From Micromonospora andamanensis (GTDB lineage Bacteria; Actinomycetota; Actinomycetes; Mycobacteriales; Micromonosporaceae): DNA of 64,000 nucleotides. The notes beneath the pieces were generated by a model. That model worked only from the letters and a program-made list of their open reading frames with translations, was not told the origin of the DNA and made no database searches. This document shows positions 23,833 through 33,089 of this stretch, piece after piece. The position numbers and the translations under genes were made by a program. The stretch lies in contig NZ_BOOZ01000026.1 of NCBI RefSeq assembly GCF_016863495.1, positions 61,254-125,253 on the forward strand. The letters run 5' to 3'. The first letter of the stretch is position 1. Every line of letters starts with the position of its first letter.

Positions 23833-24786
23833 ATGATTGACTCATGGACGTTGCGGGTCCTCGTGGAGGTCGCCGTCCGGGGTTCGTTCTCCGCCGCGGC
23901 GGAGGCACTGTCCATGACCCAACCAGCCGTCTCGCGGCAGATCAGCGGATTGGAACGGCGGGTGGGCGTGCCGTTGTTCCGGCGGCTTCCGCGCGGTGTC
24001 CGGCTCACCCAGGCCGGGCAGACCGCCGTCGAACTCGCTCGCGACATCCTGACGCGGACCGACGCGCTGGAGGCCCGGCTGCGCGCCTTCACCAGCCTGA
24101 CCGGCGGGCACCTCAACGTGTCGGCCTTCCCGAGCGCCAACGCCCGCCTCACTCCGGAAGCCATCCGTCGCTTCGCCGGGTCCCACCCGGGCGTCGCGGT
24201 GAACCTGGTGCGGCCGGACGAGTCGGGGCCGCTGGCGGCCATCCGGGACGGCCGGATCGACGTGGCCCTGGTGACCTCGTGGGAGTTGTTCGTCGACCCG
24301 CTCACCGCCAAGCACGACCTGTCCGCGTCCCGACTCACCGACGAGGCACTTGACGGTCTTGACCTGGTGCCGCTCTGCGACGAACGGCTGCACGTCGCAC
24401 TTCCGGCCGACCACCCGTTGGCGCAGCGCCAACGGGTGCCGCTGCGGAAACTGAAGGACGAGCGGTGGATCGAGGGCGCCTATCCGGACTGCCTCGGTCC
24501 GATCCCGCCGCTCGCCGAGGCGTTGGGCGGTCCCCCGCAGATCGCGTTCTTCTGCGACGACTGGAACGGCAAGCAGGCACTCGTCGCCGCGCGGGCCGGT
24601 GTGATGCTCGTACCGACGCTGACCCAGGCCGCGCTACGGCCGGACATTGTCCTGCGGCCCACCGTTCCAGCCCTGCCGACCCGCCGGTTGTACGCGGTGG
24701 CGGCCGCACCGCCGTTCCGGTCACCCGCGGCCACCGCGATGATCGGGATCCTCACGGCGATCTGCCGGCAGCCGGTCGACGGATGA
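23833..24786 (+). CDS. LysR-family transcriptional regulator
   Basis: A 317-residue LTTR. The N-terminal winged helix includes GSFSAAAEALSMTQPAVSRQ (residues 18-37) and RRVGVPLFRRLPRGV. The C-terminal co-inducer domain starts with HLNVSAFPS near residue 95. It is transcribed away from the ThuA/Gfo-Idh/MFS operon, 206 nt apart, the standard layout for a LysR regulator and its target. No Shine-Dalgarno site precedes the ATG, so translation may be leaderless. Its last 66 bases overlap the 3' end of the convergent membrane protein gene. Confidence 0.9.
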   Translation: MIDSWTLRVLVEVAVRGSFSAAAEALSMTQPAVSRQISGLERRVGVPLFRRLPRGVRLTQAGQTAVELARDILTRTDALEARLRAFTSLTGGHLNVSAFPSANARLTPEAIRRFAGSHPGVAVNLVRPDESGPLAAIRDGRIDVALVTSWELFVDPLTAKHDLSASRLTDEALDGLDLVPLCDERLHVALPADHPLAQRQRVPLRKLKDERWIEGAYPDCLGPIPPLAEALGGPPQIAFFCDDWNGKQALVAARAGVMLVPTLTQAALRPDIVLRPTVPALPTRRLYAVAAAPPFRSPAATAMIGILTAICRQPVDG

Positions 24787-25233
24787 CGACCGGCTGCTGG
24801 ACCAGGCGGGCGCCACCGCCAGTACCACCGCGGCGACCAGGGTCAGCACACCGGTGCCCTGGAACAGCAGGTCGTCCGAGATGCGGGCATCGCCGTTCAC
24901 GGGATAGAGGTCGTTGACCAGGTCCTGAGCGTCAAGCAGCCGCAGCACGGCGAACAGGGCATGGTTGAACCCGCCTTCGAAGAGGCCTACCGCCGCCACC
25001 CAGAAGGCGTAGACCAGGAACCAGAAGGTCGCGCGAGCCCACCGCGTCGCCGAACCGAGCCGGTAGGTCAGGTACGTGACGGCGAGGACGGCGCTGAACA
25101 CGACAGCCAGCACGATCCGTTCCGGGCTGTCGAACCGCAGACCCCCGTACACGTGGTGGACGAAGGTCACGAGGAAGAGCACCGCGGTCCAGGTGATGGC
25201 GGTGCGGGGCCGGCCAGCTGACATTCGTTCCAT
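24721..25233 (-). CDS. Small integral membrane protein, unknown function
   Basis: About 170 residues with four hydrophobic segments: TAVLFLVTFVHHVYGGL, VLAVVFSAVLAVTYL, FWFLVYAFWVAAVGL, and TLVAAVVLAVAP. A basic, Ser-rich tail follows. I know similar proteins only as uncharacterised. ATG 25233 is chosen; a GTG at 25245 overlaps the preceding gene's stop (GTGA). Cotranscribed with the saccharopine-dehydrogenase-like gene. Confidence 0.65.
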   Translation of the reverse strand: MERMSAGRPRTAITWTAVLFLVTFVHHVYGGLRFDSPERIVLAVVFSAVLAVTYLTYRLGSATRWARATFWFLVYAFWVAAVGLFEGGFNHALFAVLRLLDAQDLVNDLYPVNGDARISDDLLFQGTGVLTLVAAVVLAVAPAWSSSRSSSVDRLPADRREDPDHRGGRG

Positions 25234-25241
25234 GACTGCTG

Positions 25242-26333
25242 TCACCCTTCTTGAGTGGTAGGCATCCGGTCTGCCGGCAGCTCGGCCGGGCTCGGCTGCG
25301 GATGTTCGTGCACGGTCAGGTCGTGCCGTTGAACAGTCGTCAGGAACACGCCCGCGTCGACGATCTGGTCGATGTGATGCACTCCGGGCCGGTAGCGGCG
25401 GTCCAGCAGGCCGGTGGCGATCTCCGCGGCCACCACACCTGTCGCGTGGCACTCCCGACGGCCCGTCACCGCCGACCACACGTGCCCACCGCCGTCATCG
25501 GTGGCCGAAACGTGCACCGCGAACCGGTCTCCGCCGAGCCGCAGTCGGCTCGACGCGCCGGCCAGCATCCGGGCCCAGCCCAGCCGACCCGCCAGCCGGA
25601 AGGCGCCGACGGCCCGCAGCCGGAACAACGCCGCCGTCACCGCAGCGGAGTCGAAGCAGAGGCGGGTGGTCACCGGAACGCCGAGGTTGCGGGTCAACGT
25701 GTACTGGTCCGAGAAGGGAAACTGGTGCGCGGCACGCGGACCGAACCCCGGCAGCTCCACCCGAGCCCGTCCCGGCCGGCGAGCGCCGTCGGGCGGCGCC
25801 ATCAGCCCTGCCACGGTCCACCGGACCGAGTCGGGCCCGTGGTCACCGACGGTACCCAGCAGAATTGTCACGTCGACGGAGATCGCGGACGGAAGGCGGT
25901 CGACGCAGCGGCGGGCCAGCACATTTGTCAGCCCGGGGGCCAGCCCGACGCTGAGCACGGCGGCGGCGCCGGTCCGCTTGGCGGTGGCGTCGAGCCGTTC
26001 GATGCCGGCAAGCACGTCGGCGGAGGCGCTGACGTCGACAAAGGAGACGCCGCTGTCCAGGCACGCGCGCGCCACCACCTCGTTGCGCTGCTCCACACAC
26101 ATCACCACCACCGTGGCGTCGGCCAGCAGCCCGTCCAGACCCCCCGGGTCGGCGAGGTCCAACCCGCGCGGGATGAGCCCGCCCGGACCGGTCCGGGCCA
26201 GGGCCTCAGCGCGCGCCAGATCGCGGCCTGCGACGACTACCTCGTGCGCCGATCCCCGGGCCAGCGTGGTGGCCACCACCCGACCCACGGCGCCGTAGCC
26301 GCCGATCACGACGGCGACGCCCCGGCCGGTCAC
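25242..26333 (-). CDS. Saccharopine-dehydrogenase-like NAD(P)-binding protein
   Basis: This 363-residue protein has an N-terminal Rossmann motif VVIGGYGAVGRVVATTLA and the family segment FVDVSASADVLAGIERL near residue 97. A conserved VGLAPGLTNVLARR lies near residue 127. Related proteins are oxidoreductases of uncertain substrate; a true lysine-pathway role is unlikely. A paralogue-like gene of nearly equal length occurs at 57259 inside the NRPS operon. The GTG at 26333 lies at the edge of a 371-bp non-coding stretch. Confidence 0.75.
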   Translation of the reverse strand: MTGRGVAVVIGGYGAVGRVVATTLARGSAHEVVVAGRDLARAEALARTGPGGLIPRGLDLADPGGLDGLLADATVVVMCVEQRNEVVARACLDSGVSFVDVSASADVLAGIERLDATAKRTGAAAVLSVGLAPGLTNVLARRCVDRLPSAISVDVTILLGTVGDHGPDSVRWTVAGLMAPPDGARRPGRARVELPGFGPRAAHQFPFSDQYTLTRNLGVPVTTRLCFDSAAVTAALFRLRAVGAFRLAGRLGWARMLAGASSRLRLGGDRFAVHVSATDDGGGHVWSAVTGRRECHATGVVAAEIATGLLDRRYRPGVHHIDQIVDAGVFLTTVQRHDLTVHEHPQPSPAELPADRMPTTQEG

Positions 26334-26704
26334 AGCCGCCTCGCCGCGACCAGCCAGCGCCCACCGCTGAGCCGGGCACCGGTTCCGCGGTCGTCACGCT
26401 CCCCGTCGGCAGGCGGACGCTCGCGCACCCCCGCCGACGGCATCTCACAGCTTCGAACACTGTCCACAGACGCCAGTGTGGGCGGACGCAGCTATGAGCA
26501 CCACTGCCGTCTCGTACGGGAAGCCATAAGCACCACGCATGGCAGCGACGCCGCTCCACGCCTCGGGGCCGGCGTACCCGGTCGAGCCGCGACGTGCCGT
26601 CGTCAGGTGACCCGGATCCGCAGGGGGGCCCTCCGGGCGGTGTTGCTGTCGGGATTGCGGGAATCGCCTTGCCCGGACCGCGCCCGACGGGACACGCTGC
26701 CGCC
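26334..26704. other. Intergenic region with clustered repeats
   Basis: No gene is seen. It holds an inverted repeat ACACTG (26457-26462) / CAGTGT (26474-26479) and the direct repeat described separately. It separates divergent genes and presumably carries both promoters. Confidence 0.5.
26491..26536. repeat. 14-bp direct repeat, 32-bp period
   Basis: GCTATGAGCACCAC (26491-26504) and GCCATAAGCACCAC (26523-26536) agree at 12 of 14 positions and are spaced about three helical turns apart. Such phasing suits a regulator that binds tandem sites. They lie about 170 bp upstream of a broken MalT/LAL regulator gene. Confidence 0.5.
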
Positions 26705-27702
26705 ATGCTGGAACAGCAGCGCGGCAGACTGTGGCTGGTGGTGGCCGCCGCCGGCTACGGCAAGACCACGGCGCTGCGCCGGCTGTTCCCCGGCCCGGCC
26801 GTGCGATGGCAGCGGGAGTGCGACGCAACACGCTCCTCAGCGGTGAGCTTGCCGAGTTGGCCGCCGGCACGACTCAACTCGTCCTCGATGGGCTGCCCGC
26901 CATGCCGGAACGGACCGAGCAGGCGTTGCTGCACGCGATCACCGGCCTGCCCGACGGCGTACGCCTGGCGCTGTCGTCGCGGTGGCCGGTGGGTTGTGCG
27001 GCGTCGTCGTGGTTGACCCGGATGGCGCCCGCGCAGCTCCGCCCGGCCGAGCTGAGCCTCACCACCGACCAGGTCGACGAACTACTCAAAGCCGAGTACG
27101 GGCTGACCGCACCCGCCCTGGCGCAGCGGGTGCACGAGGTCACGGCGGGGTGGCCCGCACTGGTCCGGCTGGTAGCCGAGACCCTGGTCGCCGAGGGCGT
27201 ACCCACCGGGCCGCTCCTGCCCGCGGTGACCGAACCCGGGGGTCTGGTGACCGGTTACGTGGCCGACCTCGCGCCGGTGACGGCGGGCGTCTGCGCGGTC
27301 GCCGGCCATCCGGCGGCCGGGCCACAGCTCGGCAGACTGGTGCGCACCGGGCTACTGACCAGAATCGGCACCGATCCCGACACCGGGCCCCGGGTGGTGC
27401 CGGTGATCGCCGCGGTCGCCGGCCACGACCGGCCGCCGGTGACGAGCCGGACGCTGCTGCGGGCGGCGACCTGGTACCGCGAACACGGCCCGGCCCGCGC
27501 CGCCGCGTACACCTTCCGGCTGGGCGGCGACGACGCGGCGTTGGCGGCGGTGCTCGACGAGCACGGCGACCGGATGCTCGCGGCCGGACGGCCCGGCGCG
27601 ATAGCCGAGTTGATCGCCGGCCTCCCGGCGCCGCTGCGCACCCGCAGGCTGCGGCTGCTCGGCGGCGACGCGCTGCGCACCGCCGGCGACGCCGCGCCGC
27701 AT
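26705..27702 (+). pseudogene. Broken MalT/LAL-type (STAND ATPase) regulator
   Basis: The frame from ATG 26705 encodes a start typical of LAL regulators, with Walker A in VVAAAGYGKTTALRRL. Near 26820 the frame shifts by one base. The other frame then carries on with ELAELAAGTTQLVLDGLP, LALSSRWP, and LTTDQVDELLKAEYGL, all LAL-like. Similarity fades near 27700, before the helical repeats end. The C-terminal LuxR DNA-binding domain is missing, and the SDR gene occupies the space. A frameshift plus truncation makes it a pseudogene unless the sequence has an error at 26820. Confidence 0.7.
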
Positions 27703-27721
27703 GATCAGGTAGACGGCCGGT

Positions 27722-28567
27722 TCATCCCACCGGCACACCGAGCAACTCGGCCGTCCGATCCCACAGACGGGTCGCCAGTTGGTCGTTCCTGGCCTGCCGG
27801 TGCACCGGGCCGTTCGGCCTGAGCCGGTGGTAGTAGCCGCCGTTGGCAGTCTCCGGATCAGCCATCGTGGCCAGGTGGACAAGTGGCTCGGCGCCCTCCC
27901 GGAGGGTGGACAGGCCGCCCAGCAGGCGGTACCGGACCAGCGCGGCGACAAGTGGGGCTGCCCGGTTGATGTCGGTGCTGGCTATCACCCCCGGGTGGAA
28001 CGCCGTCGCGGTCAGTCCACTGCCCCGCGTACGGCGGGCCAACTCGCGGGTGAACAGGATGTTCTGCCGTTTCGTCATCCCGTACCGCAGCAGCTCGGAT
28101 CGTTTGCCGGCGCCTTCGAGGTCGTCGAGATCGACGCTGCCGAACCGGTGGCCTTTGCTGGAGGTGGTGATGACCCGGGTCGGCCCGCCGCTGGTCAGGC
28201 GGTCCAGCAGGAGGTTGGTGAGCAGGAACGGAGCCAGGTAGTTGACCTGGAACATCAGGTCGTGGCCGTCCTCGGTACGGCTGCGCCGGGTCAGCACGAC
28301 GCCTGCGTTGTTGGCCAGCACGTCGATCCGGGGGTAACGGCTCAGGAGGGTGTCGGCGAGCCGGCGTACGTCCGACAGCCGGGCGAAGTCGGCCACCAGC
28401 GGCTCGGCGCCGACCTGGCGCGCGACGGCGGCGGTCTTCTCGGGCGACCGGCCGACCACCGCCACCCTCGCGCCCAGGCGCGCCAACCGGCGGGCAGCCT
28501 CAGCGCCGATGCCCCCGCTGGCCCCGGTGATCACGACGGTCCTATCTGCCAAGATCCGATCACCCAT
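27722..28567 (-). CDS. Short-chain dehydrogenase/reductase (retinol-dehydrogenase-like)
   Basis: A 281-residue classical SDR. The cofactor motif is VVITGASGGIGAEAARRLA near residue 11, with Arg of GRSPEK favouring NADP. The NNAG motif reads DVLANNAGVVLTR. The catalytic Ser lies in VITTSSKGH and the Tyr/Lys pair in RYGMTKRQ near residue 160. ATG 28567 has GGAG nine nt upstream; 28576 is alternative but with no spacing. Substrate unknown. It is divergent from the hydrolase at 28718. Confidence 0.87.
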   Translation of the reverse strand: MGDRILADRTVVITGASGGIGAEAARRLARLGARVAVVGRSPEKTAAVARQVGAEPLVADFARLSDVRRLADTLLSRYPRIDVLANNAGVVLTRRSRTEDGHDLMFQVNYLAPFLLTNLLLDRLTSGGPTRVITTSSKGHRFGSVDLDDLEGAGKRSELLRYGMTKRQNILFTRELARRTRGSGLTATAFHPGVIASTDINRAAPLVAALVRYRLLGGLSTLREGAEPLVHLATMADPETANGGYYHRLRPNGPVHRQARNDQLATRLWDRTAELLGVPVG

Positions 28568-28717
28568 GACATCCATCTCCGCGAATGGGACGATGGCCCA
28601 TCGTAGGAAATCAGCGGTACGGGCCGCCACACCGGCTGCGCCGTCCGGTGGTGTTGTGTCATCGCCGACAGTGACGTGGCGTCACTGGTCGCGACACCGA
28701 CCGGTGCGGACAGTTGG

Positions 28718-29488
28718 ATGGTGACCTCGACAACGCTGCCGACCGTCCCGCTCGCCCATGACGTCGGCGGGACCGGTCCCCTGCTCCTCGCCGTCCACGG
28801 GATGACCGAGGACCGTCATTTCTGGGATCGGGTGCCGCTGGCCACCCACTTCCGGACCGTCCGGGTCGACCTCCGGGGCCACGGGGATTCCCCGCGCGTA
28901 GCGCCGTACGACCCGCTGACCTTGGCCGGTGACGTGCACAAACTCGTCCGCGACCTGGGTCTGGACGAGCGCCCGCTGGTCGTGGGGCATTCCTACGGCG
29001 CGGTGGTGGCCACCGCCTACGCCGCTCGCTTCCCGGTGCGGGGGGTGGTGAACGTCGACCAGACGCTCGACGTGTCACCCCTGCCGGCGTCGACGGCCCG
29101 GGCCGTACGCGGTCCGGGCTTCGAGGAATTCCTGGCCTCGGCCTTCGCCCGGATGTACGGGCAGCTGGATCCCGCCGTCGCCGCCGACCTCGGCGCGCGG
29201 CGGAAGGTGCGCCAGGACGTGCTGCTCGGCGCGTGGGCTCCCCTGCTGGACCTCGATCCGGGCGAGCTGACGGCGTTCATGGAGCGCGTGATGGCGATCC
29301 GGCAGCCCACTCCCTACCTGTCCGTGCACGGCCTACCCGTCGCGGACGACTACCCGGCCTGGCTGCGCGGCCGGATGGCCGGCGCGGTCGTCGAATCAGC
29401 GCCGATCGCCACCCACTACCCACACCTGGCCGACCCCGCCTGGTTCGTCGGACGGCTGATCGCCTTCGACGATGCCCACTCTCGGTAG
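28718..29488 (+). CDS. Alpha/beta hydrolase
   Basis: This 256-residue hydrolase has the oxyanion region LLLAVHGMTEDRHFW, a DLRGHGDSP loop, and the nucleophile elbow LVVGHSYGAVVA (Ser near residue 92). The catalytic His is in APIATHYPHLADP near the C-terminus. Lipase or lactonase-like activity is possible; no substrate can be assigned. The RBS is weak and GTG 28676 in frame is an alternative start. Divergent from the SDR gene and convergent with the efflux pump gene. Confidence 0.82.
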   Translation: MVTSTTLPTVPLAHDVGGTGPLLLAVHGMTEDRHFWDRVPLATHFRTVRVDLRGHGDSPRVAPYDPLTLAGDVHKLVRDLGLDERPLVVGHSYGAVVATAYAARFPVRGVVNVDQTLDVSPLPASTARAVRGPGFEEFLASAFARMYGQLDPAVAADLGARRKVRQDVLLGAWAPLLDLDPGELTAFMERVMAIRQPTPYLSVHGLPVADDYPAWLRGRMAGAVVESAPIATHYPHLADPAWFVGRLIAFDDAHSR

Positions 29489-29552
29489 GTGGCCCGTCGG
29501 CTGCCGCAGGGGACGTGCCCACGTCGGACTCGCGGCCGGCTGGCACCCGGTG

Positions 29553-30989
29553 TCAGGACTGTCGCCCGGACCTCGGCAGAGCCAGTGCCACGAGGGTGGC
29601 CGCCAGCATCACGGCGGCATTGGCCAGGAAGGCGGTGTGGAATCCGTCCACGATGGCCTTGACTGGCGTCGTGTCAGGCAGGGCCCGCTCGGTCGTCGTG
29701 GTGGCGATGGTGACCAGGACGGCCAGGCCGACCGCCCCGCCGATCTGACGCGAGGTGTTGAGCAGGCCGGACGCGGCGCCGTCATCACCGGGTGCCACAC
29801 CGGTGGTGCTGGTTACCGTCGCCGCGGGCAGCAGCAGGCTCATGCCGAGGCCGGTCACCAGGGTAGGACCCAGGACGTGGGTCAGGTAGGCCGGCTCCGC
29901 CGGCATCCTGGTCATCCAGAGCAGGCCCACGGTCGTGACGAGACCGCCGGCGAGCAGGAGCGGTCGGGTGCCGACCCTGGGCAGGAGCTGGCGGGCGCCG
30001 AGACCGCCGGCGATCACGATGGCGGACATCGGGAGCAGCGAAAGGCCCGTGGTGAACGGGTCGTAGTCGAGCGCCTCCTGGAAGTACAGGGAGAGCAGGA
30101 CCATGCCGGCCGTCATCGTGACACCCATGCAGAAGATCAGGAAGTTTCCGATGCTGACGGTGCGGAGGCGGAAGATGGTCAGCGGGATCAGCGGATGACG
30201 GCTCTTCGCCTCCACGGCCACGAAGCCGATCAGGAGCACGGCGGCGGCGATCAGGGCGACCAGCACGTTCGTCTCGGTCCAGCCGTCGGTGGCAACCTCG
30301 GAGAAGCCGTAGGTCAGGGCACCGATGCCGAGGGTGGCCGTGAGCGCACCCGGGAGGTCCAGGCGGCGGCGCTCGCCGGTGTCGCGGTCAGGCAGCAGCC
30401 AGAGCAGGCCGGCGACGAGCAGGATGAGGCCGGGCGGGACGTTCACGAACATGACCCAGTGCCAGCTCAGGCCGGCGGTCAGGACGCCGCCGAGGATGAG
30501 CCCGGCGACGCTGGAGAGGGCGCCCATCAGGCTCCACAGCGTGACGGCTCGCTCGCGACGGTCCTCGTCGCTGTGGCTGGCGGTGATCAGGTTGAGGCTG
30601 GTGGGTGACAGAGCCGCAGCGCCGAGGCCCTGGAAGACGCGGGCCACCAGGAGCATCCAGGGGCTGGTGGCGAGTCCACCGGCGAGGCTGGCCAGGGTGA
30701 AGATCACCGCGCCGGCCAGGAAGACCCGCCGGTAACCGAACAGGTCACCGGCCCGGGCCGCCAGCAGCAGGAAACCGCCGAAGGCGATGAGGTATCCACT
30801 TACCACCCACTGCTGCTGGCTGGCCGACATGTCGAGGCTGGCACGCATGTCGGGCAGCGCGAGCGTGACGATTGTGGCGTCGAGCACGACTGTGAACTGG
30901 GCCAGGCAGGAGATCGCCACGACGACGCCGAGCGGCAGGTGGGGCCGCACGACGCCGCGGGGTGCCAGGCCGGTTCGGGAGTCGAGCAT
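29553..30989 (-). CDS. DHA2-family (EmrB/QacA) drug efflux MFS transporter
   Basis: A 478-residue protein with about fourteen membrane segments. The first segment includes FTVVLDATIVTLALPDM, the DHA2 motif, and motif A appears as LLLAARAGDLFGYRR near residue 77. The C-motif GLILGGVLTAGLSW lies near residue 160. ATG 30989 has GAGGAG five nt upstream. It is divergent from a TetR gene with a perfect 25-bp operator between them, the standard arrangement for inducible drug efflux. It could export the product of the adjacent cluster, but nothing in the sequence shows that. Confidence 0.9.
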   Translation of the reverse strand: MLDSRTGLAPRGVVRPHLPLGVVVAISCLAQFTVVLDATIVTLALPDMRASLDMSASQQQWVVSGYLIAFGGFLLLAARAGDLFGYRRVFLAGAVIFTLASLAGGLATSPWMLLVARVFQGLGAAALSPTSLNLITASHSDEDRRERAVTLWSLMGALSSVAGLILGGVLTAGLSWHWVMFVNVPPGLILLVAGLLWLLPDRDTGERRRLDLPGALTATLGIGALTYGFSEVATDGWTETNVLVALIAAAVLLIGFVAVEAKSRHPLIPLTIFRLRTVSIGNFLIFCMGVTMTAGMVLLSLYFQEALDYDPFTTGLSLLPMSAIVIAGGLGARQLLPRVGTRPLLLAGGLVTTVGLLWMTRMPAEPAYLTHVLGPTLVTGLGMSLLLPAATVTSTTGVAPGDDGAASGLLNTSRQIGGAVGLAVLVTIATTTTERALPDTTPVKAIVDGFHTAFLANAAVMLAATLVALALPRSGRQS

Positions 30990-31043
30990 GTGATCTCCTC
31001 ACTGGTCCAGAATCACGCACGGGAACTGGATGAGACCGACGTT

Positions 31044-31068
31044 AACACCGTTCACGGTGAACGGTGTT
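31044..31068. promoter_or_regulatory. Perfect 25-bp TetR operator
   Basis: AACACCGTTCAC (31044-31055) and GTGAACGGTGTT (31057-31068) are perfect 12-bp arms around a single G at 31056. The site lies between the efflux pump and TetR starts, 48 bp before the TetR start and 55 bp from the pump start. It can repress both. Confidence 0.85.
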
Positions 31069-31115
31069 GATGCTAGGAATGACCGCAAGTCGTTGTCAAA
31101 CCAGAGGAGCGACGG

Positions 31116-31739
31116 GTGCTGCGCAAGGCTGACGTGGTCGACGGCGCGTTGAAGCTGCTGGACGCCGAGGGGCTCGACGGGCTGACGATGCGCCGGCTCG
31201 GCGCCGCGCTCAATGTCCAGGGCAGCGCCCTCTACCGGCATTTCCCGAACAAGGAGGCGCTACTCGATGCCCTGGCGGACCGGATCGTCGATGGGCTCGG
31301 CGATCCGCTGCCGGAGGCCGACTGGCGCCGGCAGCTGCACGTCCTCGGCGACCGGATGCGGTCGGCGATGCTGGCGCACCGGGACGGCGCCCGGGTGGTG
31401 GGCGGCACCTTCGCTCCCGGCCTGAACACGATGCGTGGCGCCGACCGCGCGATCACCGCACTCTGCACCGCCGGCCTGGCGCCGGCCCAGGCCGGGTGGC
31501 TCGCCTTCGCCCTCTTCTACTACGTGCTTGGACACGTGATCGAGGAGCAGGCGCTGGCCGAACTGCCGGCGGGTGACAACTGGCGTCAACGCATCGAGAA
31601 GCTCGACGCCGACATGTCGACGCACTACTCGGCCGCGCTGGCCGCGCTCACCGGCGCCGATCCCGGGGAACGGTTCCGGTACGGCCTGCAGGTCTTCATC
31701 GACGGCATCGCCCAACAGATCGACCGGGGCGGAAGCTGA
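31116..31739 (+). CDS. TetR-family regulator (TetR class C-terminal domain)
   Basis: This 207-residue repressor has an N-terminal helix-turn-helix: LTMRRLGAALNVQGSALYRH (residues 27-46) with HFPNKEALLDALAD. The C-terminal ligand domain resembles true TetR, for example LFYYVLGHVIEEQAL near residue 135. The start is GTG 31116 (VLRKADVVDGALKLL). It is divergent from the DHA2 pump and surely binds the 31044 palindrome. Confidence 0.92.
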   Translation: MLRKADVVDGALKLLDAEGLDGLTMRRLGAALNVQGSALYRHFPNKEALLDALADRIVDGLGDPLPEADWRRQLHVLGDRMRSAMLAHRDGARVVGGTFAPGLNTMRGADRAITALCTAGLAPAQAGWLAFALFYYVLGHVIEEQALAELPAGDNWRQRIEKLDADMSTHYSAALAALTGADPGERFRYGLQVFIDGIAQQIDRGGS

Positions 31740-31929
31740 GATCCGCCCTCACCACGGATGCGAAATTCACATCCATTCATGAAGAACGTCGGTTGCGGCC
31801 CGGATCGCGGTTGGTAACCTCGGAAGCGTTCCGGCGATCCGGAAACGTTCGGCGGGATATTCGTGACCGACCGCGAAGGCAGTACTTGATCCCGTGATCT
31901 CGCAGGCGGATACCAGTCCTTGATGCGGC

Positions 31930-31954
31930 ATGCCAAGCGCTTTTCCGTTGGCAT
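31930..31954. promoter_or_regulatory. Inverted repeat upstream of the radical SAM operon
   Basis: ATGCCAA (31930-31936) and TTGGCAT (31948-31954) are perfect arms around an 11-nt spacer holding a T4 run. It ends 24 nt before the ATG at 31979 and could be an operator or a leader hairpin in the first transcript of the biosynthetic cluster. Confidence 0.5.
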
Positions 31955-31978
31955 CATTAGGGTAAGGGATGACCGACC

Positions 31979-33058
31979 ATGGCTGGACTTCTCCGAGTAA
32001 TCACCGAAACACAGAAGCCTCGGGTCCACAAGTACACGCAGGAGCTGCTGGAGCGCGCGAAAAAGCAGCACGGGGAGGATTCCGGCGCCTATCGCGGGAT
32101 CTACAACCAGTATTTTCGGATGCCGTCTACCGGCCCGAGTTTCGGCAACAACACGCGGCACTTCGACGCGCTCATGTCGAGCGACTTTCCCAAGGGCCTG
32201 GAGCGCCTCTACCGGCGGGTCGTCGTCATCGACATGCTCTCCGCCTGTGCCAGCGAGTGCGTGTTCTGCGTCCGCGGTCTCTACGACCCGCACACCTTGG
32301 GCACTGACCAGATCGGCGCCATCGCGGACTTCCTGAAGCGTGACGAGGACCTGCGCGAGATCCTGATCACCGGCGGCGACCCCCTGATCTCGCCGCGCAA
32401 GCTCAACGAGCTGCTGTCCGCGGTGGCCACCAGCGCGGAGAACATCATCACCGTCCGGATGGGCACCCGGCTGCCGGTGCAGAACCCGGGCGCGTTCACC
32501 GCGGACACCTACCGGGTGTTCGAGGAGTTCGCCGACCGTTTCCAGTTCGAGATCGGTGTACAGGTCAACCATCCGTTCGAGTTGCAGCCGGAGGCGGTCG
32601 AGGTGTTCGGCGCCCTGCAGCAGCGGGGCGTGCGTCTCTACAGCCAGAACGTCCTGCTCAAGGGCGTCAACGACGCGGCCGAGACGCTCATCGAACTCTA
32701 CGACCGGCAGCGGACCCTGCGGTTCATCCCGCACTACCTCTTCCACGCAGTTCCGATGGTGGGCACGGACGAGTTCCGTACGACCGTGGCGAAAGGGCTG
32801 CGGCTCGCCTCGGAAATCTCTGGCAGCGGGTATCTCAGCGGCCTGGCGAAACCGATGTTCACCGTGATGACCGACATCGGAAAGGTCACCCCCTACGAGG
32901 GCAGCATCGTCGCGAAGAACGGCCGGAAGCTGACGCTCCGGACGTCGTACCGGCTCGAGGATCGGCTGCGTTGGAGCCCTTCCTACCGGCTGCCGGCCAC
33001 GGCCACTGTCAACTCCGCCGGAACGCTCGACGTGCTCTACAACGACGGCGAGGACTGA
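31979..33058 (+). CDS. Radical SAM aminomutase (lysine-2,3-aminomutase family)
   Basis: A 359-residue KamA-like enzyme. The [4Fe-4S] motif is CASECVFC (Cys90, Cys94, Cys97). The SAM-binding ILITGGDPLIS follows near residue 131. The lysine in TDIGKVTPYEG (Lys302) aligns with the PLP lysine of lysine 2,3-aminomutase. It lacks the C-terminal zinc/dimer region of clostridial KamA and is shorter (359 against about 416). It probably converts an alpha- to a beta-amino acid; which one is not determinable here. It heads a plus-strand block with a KASIII-like protein, carrier and adenylating enzyme, so the beta-amino acid is likely a building block. An EpmB role (EF-P) is less likely in this context. 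Confidence 0.82.
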   Translation: MAGLLRVITETQKPRVHKYTQELLERAKKQHGEDSGAYRGIYNQYFRMPSTGPSFGNNTRHFDALMSSDFPKGLERLYRRVVVIDMLSACASECVFCVRGLYDPHTLGTDQIGAIADFLKRDEDLREILITGGDPLISPRKLNELLSAVATSAENIITVRMGTRLPVQNPGAFTADTYRVFEEFADRFQFEIGVQVNHPFELQPEAVEVFGALQQRGVRLYSQNVLLKGVNDAAETLIELYDRQRTLRFIPHYLFHAVPMVGTDEFRTTVAKGLRLASEISGSGYLSGLAKPMFTVMTDIGKVTPYEGSIVAKNGRKLTLRTSYRLEDRLRWSPSYRLPATATVNSAGTLDVLYNDGED

Positions 33059-33089
33059 CCTCGAATTTCGACACAAGGGGAGGCGCACA

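Noticed and set aside
31741..31929. Search for a sigma-70 promoter upstream of the radical SAM gene
   Set aside because: No pair of -35/-10 elements stands out enough to report.
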